A stretch of DNA of 36,628 nucleotides. It comes from Rhodothermia bacterium (GTDB lineage: Bacteria; Bacteroidota; Rhodothermia; Rhodothermales; JAAAOL01). The DNA lies in contig JAUIDY010000061.1 in NCBI GenBank assembly GCA_030428385.1, positions 1 through 36,628 on the forward strand, written 5' to 3'. Both the position numbers and the translations under genes were made by a program. The first letter of the stretch is position 1; each line of letters begins with the position of its first letter. A model generated the notes under the pieces. That model had not been told where the DNA came from and did not search any database. It worked only from the letters and a program-made list of their open reading frames with translations. Below, piece after piece: positions 17,501 through 25,140 of the stretch.

Positions 17501-17779
17501 TACGGGCAGGCCATGCGTATCCCACCCCGCTTTGCGCTCTACCCGGAATCCTTTCATCGTTTTGTACCGACAAAAAGAATCCTTGATGGTCCGCGAGATC
17601 ACGTGGTGAATCCCGGGACGACCATTGGCGGTGGGGGGGCCTTCGTAAAATGAAAAAACAGGTGCCGCTTTTCGGGCATGAATGCTTTTCTCGAACGCGT
17701 GGTGCTTCTGCCACCACTTAAGTACACGCCGCTCAAGTGCTGGGTGGTTAAACTGTTTTACTTCCTCGAACCGATCCAT
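14573..17779 (-). CDS. ileS: Isoleucyl-tRNA synthetase, IleRS2 type with GIHH signature
   Basis: Charges tRNA-Ile. From ATG 17779 the protein is 1068 aa, the long (type 2) form. The class I HIGH signature reads GRPGIHH (G56-I57-H58-H59), i.e. GXHH rather than HXGH. Other motifs: AGWDTHGLPVE (84-94), editing-domain AWTTTPWTLISN (223-234) and TGIVHMAPAFGADDY (326-340), WFDSG (535-539), and KMSKS (608-612). The C-terminal anticodon and DUF5915-like regions are present (EGVEGWLVGQEGG). The frame extends 34 codons upstream but those are unlike the family. A TATATTTG element lies about 42 nt upstream. Swapped GXHH is linked to mupirocin hyper-resistance in some IleRS2 enzymes. Confidence 0.97.
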   Translation of the reverse strand: MDRFEEVKQFNHPALERRVLKWWQKHHAFEKSIHARKAAPVFSFYEGPPTANGRPGIHHVISRTIKDSFCRYKTMKGFRVERKAGWDTHGLPVEIEVEKRLGLESRAQVEEYGIAPYNAACRESVLEYKELWDDLTVRMGYWVNLDDPYVTFTNEYIESVWWLLKQIYDKDLLYRGYKIQWYSPGSHTVLSSHEVSLGYKEVQDPSVYVRFPLHSQPGTAFLAWTTTPWTLISNAALAVGEKIPYVKIKLLGESKQASGKTGEYLILAKERLSVISEDHEVVEEYTGKDLLGQTYEPVFPYFKDDVAPGMAWRVVSANFVTTEDGTGIVHMAPAFGADDYTVGQQEDLPLLNPITPDGTFTEQIALVAGDWFKDADKKIVRDMRERGLLYKQETYLHNYPHDWRKGTPLMSYPVESWFIRTTALKDRLVELNKTINWQPDGIGTGRFGDWLANNVDWALSRRRYWGTPLPIWVNDKDPDDHFIIGSISDLREYFGRKVPKDAAKLDLHRPFIDTLTVRARKGGTYRRVPDLIDVWFDSGAMPFAQWHYPFENKEKFEQTFPADFIAEGVDQTRGWFYTLHAIGTLVMDSVAYKNVVVNGLVLDEEGNKMSKSRGNAVDPFQVIEQYGADVVRWSMMSNSPPWENQRFGERGLMETQRKFFSTLENVYGFFATYANIDGFTFAGSRIPISERAELDRWIISRLHSTITLVDEGLDAYHPTKACRAVEQFVDDLSNWYLRRSRRRFWSAKKANGQGDDQDKQAAYQTVYECLMAVAKLMSPVAPFFGEWLYQSLNQVAHTEKTPSVHLAMFPAVRENEMDAELEHQMDLARSIASITLALRNEAAINTRQPLRRILVVTGTGVEKEAVDHVSPIILDEVNIKAVEYMDATNTIINRSAKPNFKRLGKRLGPLMKGVNQQVRALDDAAISDYLEEGALLLYVDGEKVVLGPEDLDVTSEGVEGWLVGQEGGVTVALDTSISEALMEEGLARESVNRVQSLRKKANFEVTDRIVVQFKATEKLAEALGNHADWIRNETLALELHEALEPSGEATDTFQIGEEELTVGLKRVS

Positions 17780-17820
17780 GAAGGTATACGTGCTTTGGGT
17801 AGCCCTTTTTTTAGAGTCGC

Positions 17821-17828
17821 CAAATATA
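17821..17828 (-). promoter_or_regulatory. Putative -7 element of the ileS promoter
   Basis: TATATTTG on the minus strand is a perfect match to the Bacteroidota -7 consensus TAnnTTTG and gives a leader of about 35 nt to ATG 17779. A TTTG lies 15 nt further upstream, closer than the usual 19-20 nt. Confidence 0.45.
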
Positions 17829-17928
17829 CTGAAACAGGGGCTGCAAAGTTTGTATATCGGAAGCGGAACGAGAAGCTTCACCTATGGTGGGGTTCCATCT
17901 GCATGGTTTGAACCGATTTAGCCAAAGC

Positions 17929-18624
17929 TTAATCGATGCCCAGGTTAAACCGCTCGCGGAGTTCCTGGACGTACAGGCCAACCCGGTTTCTGAGTTCAAA
18001 GACCCCTTCGGTGAGCGTCCGGTAGGTCGCATCGGTCATGTACGAAGAGGTCCGCATCGACCGGAGCAAAGCCAGGGCTTCGTTCGCTTCGGCGAGGCCC
18101 CGCTTAACACACGCGATGTTGCCGCCCAGGGTCTCGCGGTCGTAGCCAAAGGCGTGGCCTTTGGCTATTTGAGCCGGTACCTGCAGGACGTGATTACAAA
18201 ACTGGACGAGGGTGCTATCTTTCGCATCGCCAGCGATGCGGTCCGCCCACCCCAATACATCCTGGACCACCCGAAAGGCCTGCTGATACACGTCGAGGTC
18301 CCGGAAATCGGCCAATTGGGCATCGGCATCCTCTTCCGCATCGAGTAACATGTTCGGCCACCCAGACGCGCCCTCTTCGGCATGCCCTTCTTCCTCCGGC
18401 TCAATAAAGGGAAGCATGAGTTCTTCCTGATCCCAGCCCTTACTGCGCAGGAAACGCGCCAGGGCTTTTTTCCACATCCGAAGGGCGTGTTCTTCGTGTG
18501 CTTCAGGCTGGGGGTGGAGGGCCAAAAAACCCTTCATCAGGGCCATATAGCGATCCGTGCGGCGGTCGCTTTCTTGAAGGTACGCCTCCCACTGTTCCTC
18601 ATCCCAAATATCATCACTGGACAT
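17929..18624 (-). CDS. Four-helix-bundle protein (23S-IVP/S23-like) with acidic N-terminal extension
   Basis: 231 aa. The C-terminal 125 residues resemble the four-helix-bundle family often called 23S rRNA intervening-sequence protein: FRDLDVYQQAFRVVQDVLGW (about 106-125), a second helix, then PAQIAKGHAFGYDRETLGGN and KRGLAEANEALALL. The N-terminal 100 residues are acidic and Trp-rich and are not part of that family. No Cys pair, signal peptide or TM. It lies between purine nucleoside phosphorylase (48 nt upstream) and ileS (about 150 nt downstream). No 23S gene is near, so an rRNA-linked role is not implied. Function unknown. Confidence 0.75.
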   Translation of the reverse strand: MSSDDIWDEEQWEAYLQESDRRTDRYMALMKGFLALHPQPEAHEEHALRMWKKALARFLRSKGWDQEELMLPFIEPEEEGHAEEGASGWPNMLLDAEEDADAQLADFRDLDVYQQAFRVVQDVLGWADRIAGDAKDSTLVQFCNHVLQVPAQIAKGHAFGYDRETLGGNIACVKRGLAEANEALALLRSMRTSSYMTDATYRTLTEGVFELRNRVGLYVQELRERFNLGID

Positions 18625-18672
18625 ACTTCGCCTCGCTTGAACTTCAGGTCGAAGAATATACTAACGCGTTGT

Positions 18673-19512
18673 CTAACCTGCGTCTTGGCTTTCTGCAATA
18701 GCTTTCATGAGGGCAGTCAGTTTAGGCTCCGCCTCGCTGGCTGCCGCCAGCACATCGGCGATAGAAACGGGCTCCAAAGCATCGGGGAAACACTCATCGG
18801 TGATTACCGAGATGGCGAGCACGCGCAGGTCCATGTGCCGCGCCACGATCACTTCAGGAACGGTGCTCATTCCCACCACATCGGCCCCAATGGCCCGCAG
18901 GAATCGGTACTCAGCCCGTGTTTCCAGATTGGGACCTTCCACGGCCACATACACACCCTGCTGCAACTTGATGCCCAGCGCCAGCGCCTTTGCTTCAGCG
19001 AGCGCAATAAGACCGGCATCATACGGGGCGCTCATGTCCGGAAACCGAGGCCCCCAGGCATCAATGTTGGGACCCACCAGCGGATTGGCACCCTGAAGGT
19101 TGATATGGTCCGTCAGCAGCATCAGGTCCCCACGTCGATACAATGGATTCATTCCCCCCGCTGCATTTGAAATCAGGAGGGTATCCACGCCGAAGCAAGC
19201 CAAGACACGCACCGGAAAGGTTACTTTCTGGGGCGAGTAGCCTTCATACAGGTGAAACCGGCCCTGCATAGCCACTACAGGTACCCCCGCCAGGGTACCC
19301 AAAAGAAGCCGTCCGACGTGTGATTCCACCGTCGAGACCGGGAAGTGCGGCAATTGATCGTAGGACAATGAGGCTTCCACCTCTATTTCGTCGGCCAGTT
19401 GCCCCAGTCCGGTACCCAGAATAATACCCAGTCGAGGGCGCAAGGTGGTCTGCCCCGCGATGGCCGCCACCGCCGCGTCCACCGCCGCTACATAAGGAGC
19501 CGGATCATACAT
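18673..19512 (-). CDS. punA: Purine nucleoside phosphorylase, trimeric (class I) type
   Basis: Phosphorolyses purine (deoxy)nucleosides to base and (deoxy)ribose-1-phosphate in salvage. 279 aa. Motifs: phosphate-binding ILGTGLGQLA (about 31-40) and GRFHLYEGY (about 84-92), LISNAAGGMN, base-binding VEGPNLETRAEYRFL with the key Glu, and GMSTVPEVIVARH. The base-recognition residue that is Asn in human PNP (ITN) is Asp here (VITDECFPD); Asp at this place is found in 6-aminopurine-accepting enzymes such as MTAP, so specificity may be broad. It starts 40 nt after divIVA. Confidence 0.94.
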   Translation of the reverse strand: MYDPAPYVAAVDAAVAAIAGQTTLRPRLGIILGTGLGQLADEIEVEASLSYDQLPHFPVSTVESHVGRLLLGTLAGVPVVAMQGRFHLYEGYSPQKVTFPVRVLACFGVDTLLISNAAGGMNPLYRRGDLMLLTDHINLQGANPLVGPNIDAWGPRFPDMSAPYDAGLIALAEAKALALGIKLQQGVYVAVEGPNLETRAEYRFLRAIGADVVGMSTVPEVIVARHMDLRVLAISVITDECFPDALEPVSIADVLAAASEAEPKLTALMKAIAESQDAG

Positions 19513-19552
19513 CCAAAGAAGAGAGATTGAACGAAAAGTATAAGGACAGCGA

Positions 19553-21409
19553 CTATTCCAGATCGTTCAGAATCCGGCGGATCTTTTCAATCTCGTCGCT
19601 GGCAGCCTGATGTGCGGAAGGTGCCTTTTTGGGAGCTTGCGCCCCATCCCCTTCGGCCTCTGCAGACACGTCGGTGGTTTGCTCCTTCGGCGTGCTCGAC
19701 AAGGCAGACTCTACCAGCCAGCCAGCCAGGGCCCCTGCTTTTTCCGATGCCTTATCGTCCTCTTCCTCGGCTACGACTATCTCGTCTGCCACCGCTTCTT
19801 CCTCATCCACCACCTCTTCAAGCTCATCTTCCAGCGTATCCTCTAAAAAGATTATTTCCTCCCCTTCTTCTTCGCGTTCTTCTTCTACTAAAAACTCGCC
19901 TATCGGAAGGTCTGCTGTTTCATGATCTACCGCTATTTTTTCGCCCTCCACAAACAATGCTTCGAATTCCGCGGCATCGTCGTCTGCGTCCTCGAAGAAA
20001 TCGAAGGAGAGTGCCTCGTCGTGGGTGTCCTCAATGACGAGCACTTCGTCATCCAGGTCTTCGTCAGCGGGGAGTTCAAAGACCACTTCGTCTTCTCCTG
20101 CTGCTTCAACTTCAAGTTCTTCGACTACCGCTTCGTCCACGGCTTCGTCCGCAGCGACTTCTTCTTCTACAGCTTCGGCCACGACCTCTTCAACCACGAC
20201 CTCTTCAACCACGACCTCTTCAACCACGGTTTCTTCGACGATAGCTTCTTCGAAAAACACATCGGCCTCACCCGTCACCTCTTCCAGGTCTTCAGCAGCA
20301 TCTAAGATCTCCAGGTCTTCGTCTGTGTTGGATTCCGCAATGGCGGCCTCTGCCTGAAGCATCACATCCAACATCTCCTCTTCTACCGCCATCTCCACCT
20401 CGGCATCTTCCTGAGATTCCGGGACGTCTTCGGTCAAATCCTCCAGCGTTTCGGAAAACGCATCGGGCTCTTCGAAGGTGATGGTATGTTCAAATGACTG
20501 TTCCTCATGAAAGGTTGGCTCATCAAACGACGTCTCTCCCAACAGCCCTTCCGACGAGGTCTCGAAGTCCTGCGAGAGCGAGGTGGTCTCAGGTGCTTCG
20601 GGTGCCACCGCCAATTCTTCCGAGTCAGACTCGCCTGCCTGGGCGATGTGCTCGAGGAGCGGGTCGGTGAAATCGTCGCCATCTTCTTCGCCGAAATACC
20701 ACCCTATTTCTTCTTCCTCGGCGGCGGTGATCGTTGGTTCTTCTTCCACGGACGTTGGTGCTTCAAACTCAAGCGCCTGCATGGCTTCGAACGCCACGTC
20801 GGTCCCGATGGCAGCATCGACGGCCAGATCGTGTAGCGGTTGCTCTAATTCTTCTGGCTCTTCAACCTCAAACTCTGCGGTTTCTACAGCACCGGGGGCA
20901 GGCTCTTCGTCATCGCTCTCGTCCTTCATCTGGCTCTGCAACAGCCGGTGACTCCGCATCTCGGTGCCTTCGAACCGTGACAAAAATTCGACTTCCGACA
21001 TCAAGAACGCACGGAGTTGGGCCACCACTTCGTCCCGCCGCACCTTCAGCTTTTCCGCCTGATACTGAAGCGAATCCCGTTCTTTGAGGGCGTTTTGTTT
21101 GATCGAGCTCGCCTTGGTTTCGGCTTCCTGCAAGATCATCTTGGCTTGGCGCTGGGCATGATCCAGGGCTTGTTTGCTGCTTTGCTTGGCCGTTTGAAGT
21201 GCCTGCTGCAAGGCCATTTCCACTTGCTGATAATGGACCAGCTTCGACTCAGCATCGCGCGCTTTTTGCTCCATCTGGCGATTCTCATCAAGCATGCTGT
21301 CCCACTGCGCTGCCATCATGTCGAGAAAGGCCTGCACCTCATCGGCATCATATCCACGAAGCGTGCGCGTAAATTCCTGTTTTTTTATATCGAGCGGCGT
21401 GAGTTTCAT
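19553..21409 (-). CDS. divIVA: DivIVA-domain protein with very long acidic region
   Basis: Cell-pole/division-site scaffold family. 618 aa, two to four times the usual length. The N-terminal DivIVA domain (about 1-60) has TPLDIKKQEFTRTLRGYDAD and EVQAFLDMMA, and a coiled coil runs to about 135. Residues about 160-595 are extremely acidic and low in complexity, with short Val/Glu repeats (VVEEV units, about 393-412) encoded by a 15-bp tandem repeat. A short conserved end, DEIEKIRRILNDLE, closes the protein. The acidic region is probably disordered. It follows yggS and precedes the PNP and ileS genes, echoing the Firmicutes ylmE-...-divIVA-ileS order. Confidence 0.9.
   Translation of the reverse strand: MKLTPLDIKKQEFTRTLRGYDADEVQAFLDMMAAQWDSMLDENRQMEQKARDAESKLVHYQQVEMALQQALQTAKQSSKQALDHAQRQAKMILQEAETKASSIKQNALKERDSLQYQAEKLKVRRDEVVAQLRAFLMSEVEFLSRFEGTEMRSHRLLQSQMKDESDDEEPAPGAVETAEFEVEEPEELEQPLHDLAVDAAIGTDVAFEAMQALEFEAPTSVEEEPTITAAEEEEIGWYFGEEDGDDFTDPLLEHIAQAGESDSEELAVAPEAPETTSLSQDFETSSEGLLGETSFDEPTFHEEQSFEHTITFEEPDAFSETLEDLTEDVPESQEDAEVEMAVEEEMLDVMLQAEAAIAESNTDEDLEILDAAEDLEEVTGEADVFFEEAIVEETVVEEVVVEEVVVEEVVAEAVEEEVAADEAVDEAVVEELEVEAAGEDEVVFELPADEDLDDEVLVIEDTHDEALSFDFFEDADDDAAEFEALFVEGEKIAVDHETADLPIGEFLVEEEREEEGEEIIFLEDTLEDELEEVVDEEEAVADEIVVAEEEDDKASEKAGALAGWLVESALSSTPKEQTTDVSAEAEGDGAQAPKKAPSAHQAASDEIEKIRRILNDLE
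20181..20230. repeat. 15-bp tandem repeat inside divIVA
   Basis: The unit ACGACCTCTTCAACC occurs three times in perfect tandem (20181-20195, 20196-20210, 20211-20225), followed by a diverging fourth copy. Because 15 bp is five codons, copy-number change would stay in frame and add or remove VVEEV units. Confidence 0.95.
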
Positions 21410-21514
21410 GCTTTCAGGGAGACTAAAGGGACATAGATGGCGGAAGTACCGGCTAATAACGTAATAATTAAAGGTGCTGTAAACTAGCAGAACCTTTAAG
21501 ATAACATTTTTTCA

Positions 21515-21530
21515 CCCCCTCGAAAGGGGG
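21515..21530. other. Short GC hairpin between yggS and divIVA
   Basis: CCCCCT/AGGGGG around a 4-nt loop, in the 165-nt gap between the yggS stop and the divIVA start. On the minus strand A's rather than T's follow, so it is not a standard terminator in the transcribed direction. Confidence 0.4.
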
Positions 21531-21574
21531 GCGTCCTTCAATTCATGCCTTGGCATTCGAGGTTGCCAGGCGTC

Positions 21575-22294
21575 TCAGGAACGTGCTCCAAACAGCAACG
21601 ACCCGACCCGGATGAGGGTGGCACCTTCCTCAATGGCCACCTCAAAATCGCCACTCATTCCCATCGACAAATGGCGAAGGAATACGTGAGAGCGACCCTG
21701 CTTGTCTTCATCTTCGAGCAGCCGCCGCAATTGTTGAAACTCGGGGCGAACACGCTCCGGGTTGTCGGAGGGCGAGGCGAGTGTCATCAGGCCGAGCACT
21801 TTCAGGTTTTTGAAAGGGGCGAGTTGGTCCAGCAAACCACCCACTTGCCGGGGTAAAAGCCCGAACTTGGTATCTTCGTTGGAGACATTCACTTGCACGA
21901 GGCAGGGCAGCATCCGCCCCTGCTGGGCGGCACGTTTGTCTAATTCTTTTGCCAACCGCAGGCTGTCGAGGGCATGAAACAGGTCCGCGTGGGCGATGAC
22001 TTCTTTGGCCTTGTTGCGCTGTAAGTGCCCGATCATGTGCCAGCGGCAATGTCCTCCGTTCCTTTCACCCGGACGAAGCGAAGCCTTGGCTACCAATTCC
22101 TGTACTTTATTTTCGCCGAAATCGCGCAGACCCGCCTCGAACGCTTCGGATACGGCCTCGGCGGGAAATGTTTTGGACACCCCCACCAGCGTAACCTCCT
22201 TGCGGTCACGCCCTGCTCGCTGACAAGCCCGGGTGATGCGTTCCTGAAGCTGTTCCAAACGGTCGGCGAGGGTGTGAGGCGGGGCGTTGATCAC
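21575..22294 (-). CDS. yggS: YggS-family PLP homeostasis protein
   Basis: Pyridoxal-phosphate-binding protein with an alanine-racemase-like TIM barrel, involved in PLP balance. 239 aa. PLP lysine K41 lies in LVGVSKTFPAE. Other motifs: FGENKVQEL, WHMIGHLQRNKAKE, VNVSNEDTKFG, LSMGMSGDFEVAIEEGAT and IRVGSLLFG. The start is GTG 22294; no ATG is available in frame nearby. It lies just upstream of divIVA, as in many Gram-positive division clusters. Confidence 0.95.
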   Translation of the reverse strand: MINAPPHTLADRLEQLQERITRACQRAGRDRKEVTLVGVSKTFPAEAVSEAFEAGLRDFGENKVQELVAKASLRPGERNGGHCRWHMIGHLQRNKAKEVIAHADLFHALDSLRLAKELDKRAAQQGRMLPCLVQVNVSNEDTKFGLLPRQVGGLLDQLAPFKNLKVLGLMTLASPSDNPERVRPEFQQLRRLLEDEDKQGRSHVFLRHLSMGMSGDFEVAIEEGATLIRVGSLLFGARS

Positions 22295-22362
22295 GATGCT
22301 AAGCAGAATCGGTAAAAAATAGGGGGCAAATGTACCCCTCCAGAGGGCGCTTGTTCAAGTAC

Positions 22363-22548
22363 TTACTGCTCGATGCTCCTAGCCTCGAAAGAAGTGATCT
22401 CCTCGTGCTCCACCATGTACCTGATCTCAATAGGACGGCAACACACTTCGCAGTCTTCAATGTACTGCTGATGCACGACCGACTTGTCGAGCAGCATCGA
22501 GATGAGCTCGCCGCAGTAGGGGCAGAAGAACACCTGTTCTTCGATCAT
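22363..22548 (-). CDS. CPXCG-motif small cysteine-rich protein
   Basis: 61 aa, two-Cys-pair zinc-ribbon-like protein: FFCPYCGELI (C9, C12) and EDCEVCCRPI (C33, C36, C37). It matches the Cys_rich_CPXG family, whose function is unknown. ATG 22548 overlaps the TGA of the permease gene by one base (TGATG), so translation is probably coupled; a GTG one codon earlier is possible. yggS starts 68 nt downstream. Confidence 0.88.
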   Translation of the reverse strand: MIEEQVFFCPYCGELISMLLDKSVVHQQYIEDCEVCCRPIEIRYMVEHEEITSFEARSIEQ

Positions 22549-25070
22549 CACACCTCTGCCCGCAACACTTCGAGGGGCGGGCGGGCATAAATCCCACGGC
22601 TGTTGAGTAGCCCGATGATGATGGTGAGTCCCGTGACGATAACTAACGCAAGCAGGAAGATGATGGGGGCTGTCACAAGCGGGGTCTGGAAGACAAATTC
22701 TGCTAACGACCAGCTTGCCGCATAGGCCAGCACTACGCCCGTAATAGTGGCAAACACGCCGAGGAACAGGTATTCGATAATCATGATACGAAGCACCTGC
22801 TTTCGCGAGGCTCCAAGGGTTTTCAGCAGCACGCTCTCCTCAATACGTTGGAACCGACTCACTAGCACGGCTCCCGCCAAAACGATCAACCCAGTGAGGA
22901 TGCTAAACAAGGCCATGAACCGGATGACGAACGAGACACGGCTGAAGATTTCGTCGAACACGGCCAGCACCAGACTCAAGCTAACGGTCGAGACGTTGGG
23001 GAATTGCTGCACGAGGGCTTCCTGCAAGGCGGCCATCTTTTCGTCGTTCCCGGTTTGGGTCATGAACACGTGCATCTGCGGGGCTTGCTCCAGTACGCCA
23101 TTCGGGAAGATGAAGAAGAAGTTTGTCTGCATCCGCTGCCAATCGACCTCGCGAATGCTCGAAATCACGGTGGTCATATCCACGCCTTGCACATCCCACA
23201 CCAGCGTATCGCCTATGTCCACGTGTAATTCGTTGTACGCCAGGTCGCGCTCGATGGATACCGGCACCACTTCCGTGGAGGGATCGACCGTACCCACAAA
23301 ACCGCCGTCGAGTAGGGTCTCCGCCTCGGTGAGATAGCTGCGGTAGGAGGAGCGGTATTCGCGGTTGTGCGCCCAGTTGACGTGGTAGGTCGAATCTTCC
23401 CGAAGTTCCGCCAAGGTTTGCCCGTGGATCTCCTTGATCCGCATGGTCACGATGGGCGATTGATCGATGAGCGGCAGATCCTGTGCTTCCAGAATCTGCG
23501 TCACCCCTTCCACCTGATTCGGCTGGATGTCGAACATAATCTGGTCGGGACGCTGTCCGTCGCTGGCTACGTCGAATTGCTCCAGCAGCGAGCGCTCGAC
23601 GAGCAACAGCGTCACGATCAGGAAGGTGCCCAGACCAAGAGCCAGCATCAAGAGCAGGGTCTGGTTATTCGGACGGTACAGGTTGGCGAGGCCCTGCCGC
23701 CACACATACGGCCATCCGCTGGGGAAAAAACGACGAGCCGCCACGGTGAGTCCTTTTGCTACCAACGCAAGCATCCCGAAGACCACGGCCACGCCGCCCA
23801 TATATCCAATCCCGATGGTGGGATCGGGAGCTTGGAAGACGGCAAACACCATCAGCGCCACCCCGAGCGCCCCATACAACACCCACCGCCACACATCGCG
23901 GCTTTGCTCGGCCTCATAAGCCGACCGGATGGCCCGCAGCGGCGACACCCGCCGCACCGAAAGCAACGGCAACAGCGAGAACAACAACGTGACGCCCACG
24001 CCTACGCCAAATCCGATAGCCACCGCCGTCCACGACACCGCAAAGTCGACTTCGACGGGTAAAAAATCGCCTACCACGCGCGGCAGCAAAAGTTGGACGC
24101 CCATTCCAAGCATACTCCCGATGGTCGCCCCGGTAACCCCCATGAGCATCGATTGGATCAGGTAGATCCAAAACGTCCGACGCGACGTAGCCCCCACACA
24201 GCGCAAGACGGCCACCGTTTCAAGTCGTTGTTTGACGTACACATGCACGGCACTCGCCACACCGAGCCCGCCCAGCAACAGCGCAATAAACCCAACGAGT
24301 CCGAGGAAGCGGTACAGGTTGCCTACCCGCTCGCCCCAGCGCCGCTGCTCTTCCCCAACCGTATCGGAGCCGACATCGCGCGCCCGAAGTTGCGGGGCCA
24401 GCACCTCCATCATGGCTTCCACGTCGCGGTTGTCATCAAATTTAAAATAGACCTCATATTCCACCCGGCTGCCAAAGCCTGTGAGCGATGTGTCCAGTTC
24501 GGCGAGCGGGATATAGACGCGGGGGCTGAAAAGCATCATCGCGGCCGACTCGCGGGGCGTTTTGAGCAGTTCTCCCGCCACCCGGTAGTTGATCGACCCG
24601 ATCTGCACGGAGTCGCCCACCACCACGCCAAACTCATTCATCAGCGCCCCGTCCACGAGCGCGTTGCGGCCTTGCAGATAGGTATCAGCGGCTTCGGGCG
24701 GATTGGTTTCTACGGCGCCATAATACGGATAGCCCGGCTCGTTGGCCCGCACACTTGCCAGCCGCGTCGAGCCCGTGCGGGGGAAATACGCCATCGACCC
24801 GAAGCTGATGCGGCGTGACTGCAAACCGCCGAGCGAATCGATCACCACCTCGGTGCTATCATCAAACGGAAAGTCGCTTTCAAAACTCAGGTCGGCCCCA
24901 AGCAAGGTCTTTGCCTGCTCATTAACGGCGGCTTCGAGGCTTTCACCGAACGAGTTGATAGCCACCAGCGCGGCCACGCCCAATACCATCGACGAAAGAA
25001 ACAGCAACAACCGGCGACGACTGCCTCGGCTGTCGCGCCACGCCATGATCCAACTCCAGCGGTCAAACAT
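22548..25070 (-). CDS. FtsX-like ABC transporter permease (YbbP type)
   Basis: 840-aa permease. It has an N-terminal TM (about 18-40), a large extracytoplasmic domain (about 45-245), three TM segments with the FtsX fold (about 255-375), a further TM group near 395-495, a second periplasmic domain (about 500-690) and three C-terminal TM segments (about 710-835). This two-FtsX-domain layout is typical of YbbP. Together with the adjacent LolD/YbbA-like ATPase and divergent TesA-like esterase it reproduces the E. coli ybbP-ybbA/tesA arrangement. Substrate is not established. Starts at ATG 25070. Confidence 0.92.
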   Translation of the reverse strand: MFDRWSWIMAWRDSRGSRRRLLLFLSSMVLGVAALVAINSFGESLEAAVNEQAKTLLGADLSFESDFPFDDSTEVVIDSLGGLQSRRISFGSMAYFPRTGSTRLASVRANEPGYPYYGAVETNPPEAADTYLQGRNALVDGALMNEFGVVVGDSVQIGSINYRVAGELLKTPRESAAMMLFSPRVYIPLAELDTSLTGFGSRVEYEVYFKFDDNRDVEAMMEVLAPQLRARDVGSDTVGEEQRRWGERVGNLYRFLGLVGFIALLLGGLGVASAVHVYVKQRLETVAVLRCVGATSRRTFWIYLIQSMLMGVTGATIGSMLGMGVQLLLPRVVGDFLPVEVDFAVSWTAVAIGFGVGVGVTLLFSLLPLLSVRRVSPLRAIRSAYEAEQSRDVWRWVLYGALGVALMVFAVFQAPDPTIGIGYMGGVAVVFGMLALVAKGLTVAARRFFPSGWPYVWRQGLANLYRPNNQTLLLMLALGLGTFLIVTLLLVERSLLEQFDVASDGQRPDQIMFDIQPNQVEGVTQILEAQDLPLIDQSPIVTMRIKEIHGQTLAELREDSTYHVNWAHNREYRSSYRSYLTEAETLLDGGFVGTVDPSTEVVPVSIERDLAYNELHVDIGDTLVWDVQGVDMTTVISSIREVDWQRMQTNFFFIFPNGVLEQAPQMHVFMTQTGNDEKMAALQEALVQQFPNVSTVSLSLVLAVFDEIFSRVSFVIRFMALFSILTGLIVLAGAVLVSRFQRIEESVLLKTLGASRKQVLRIMIIEYLFLGVFATITGVVLAYAASWSLAEFVFQTPLVTAPIIFLLALVIVTGLTIIIGLLNSRGIYARPPLEVLRAEV

Positions 25071-25140
25071 GCGGGTTTGGCTTTAATCTTTTTTAGGAGG
25101 CCGCTCAGTGAACGTGAGTGGCGAGTAACAGGGTTTTTTG

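Noticed and set aside
20025-20357. Ser/Thr-rich frames antisense to divIVA
   Set aside because: They arise because GAA/GAG/GTN codons read backwards give TTC/CTC/NAC; no independent support.
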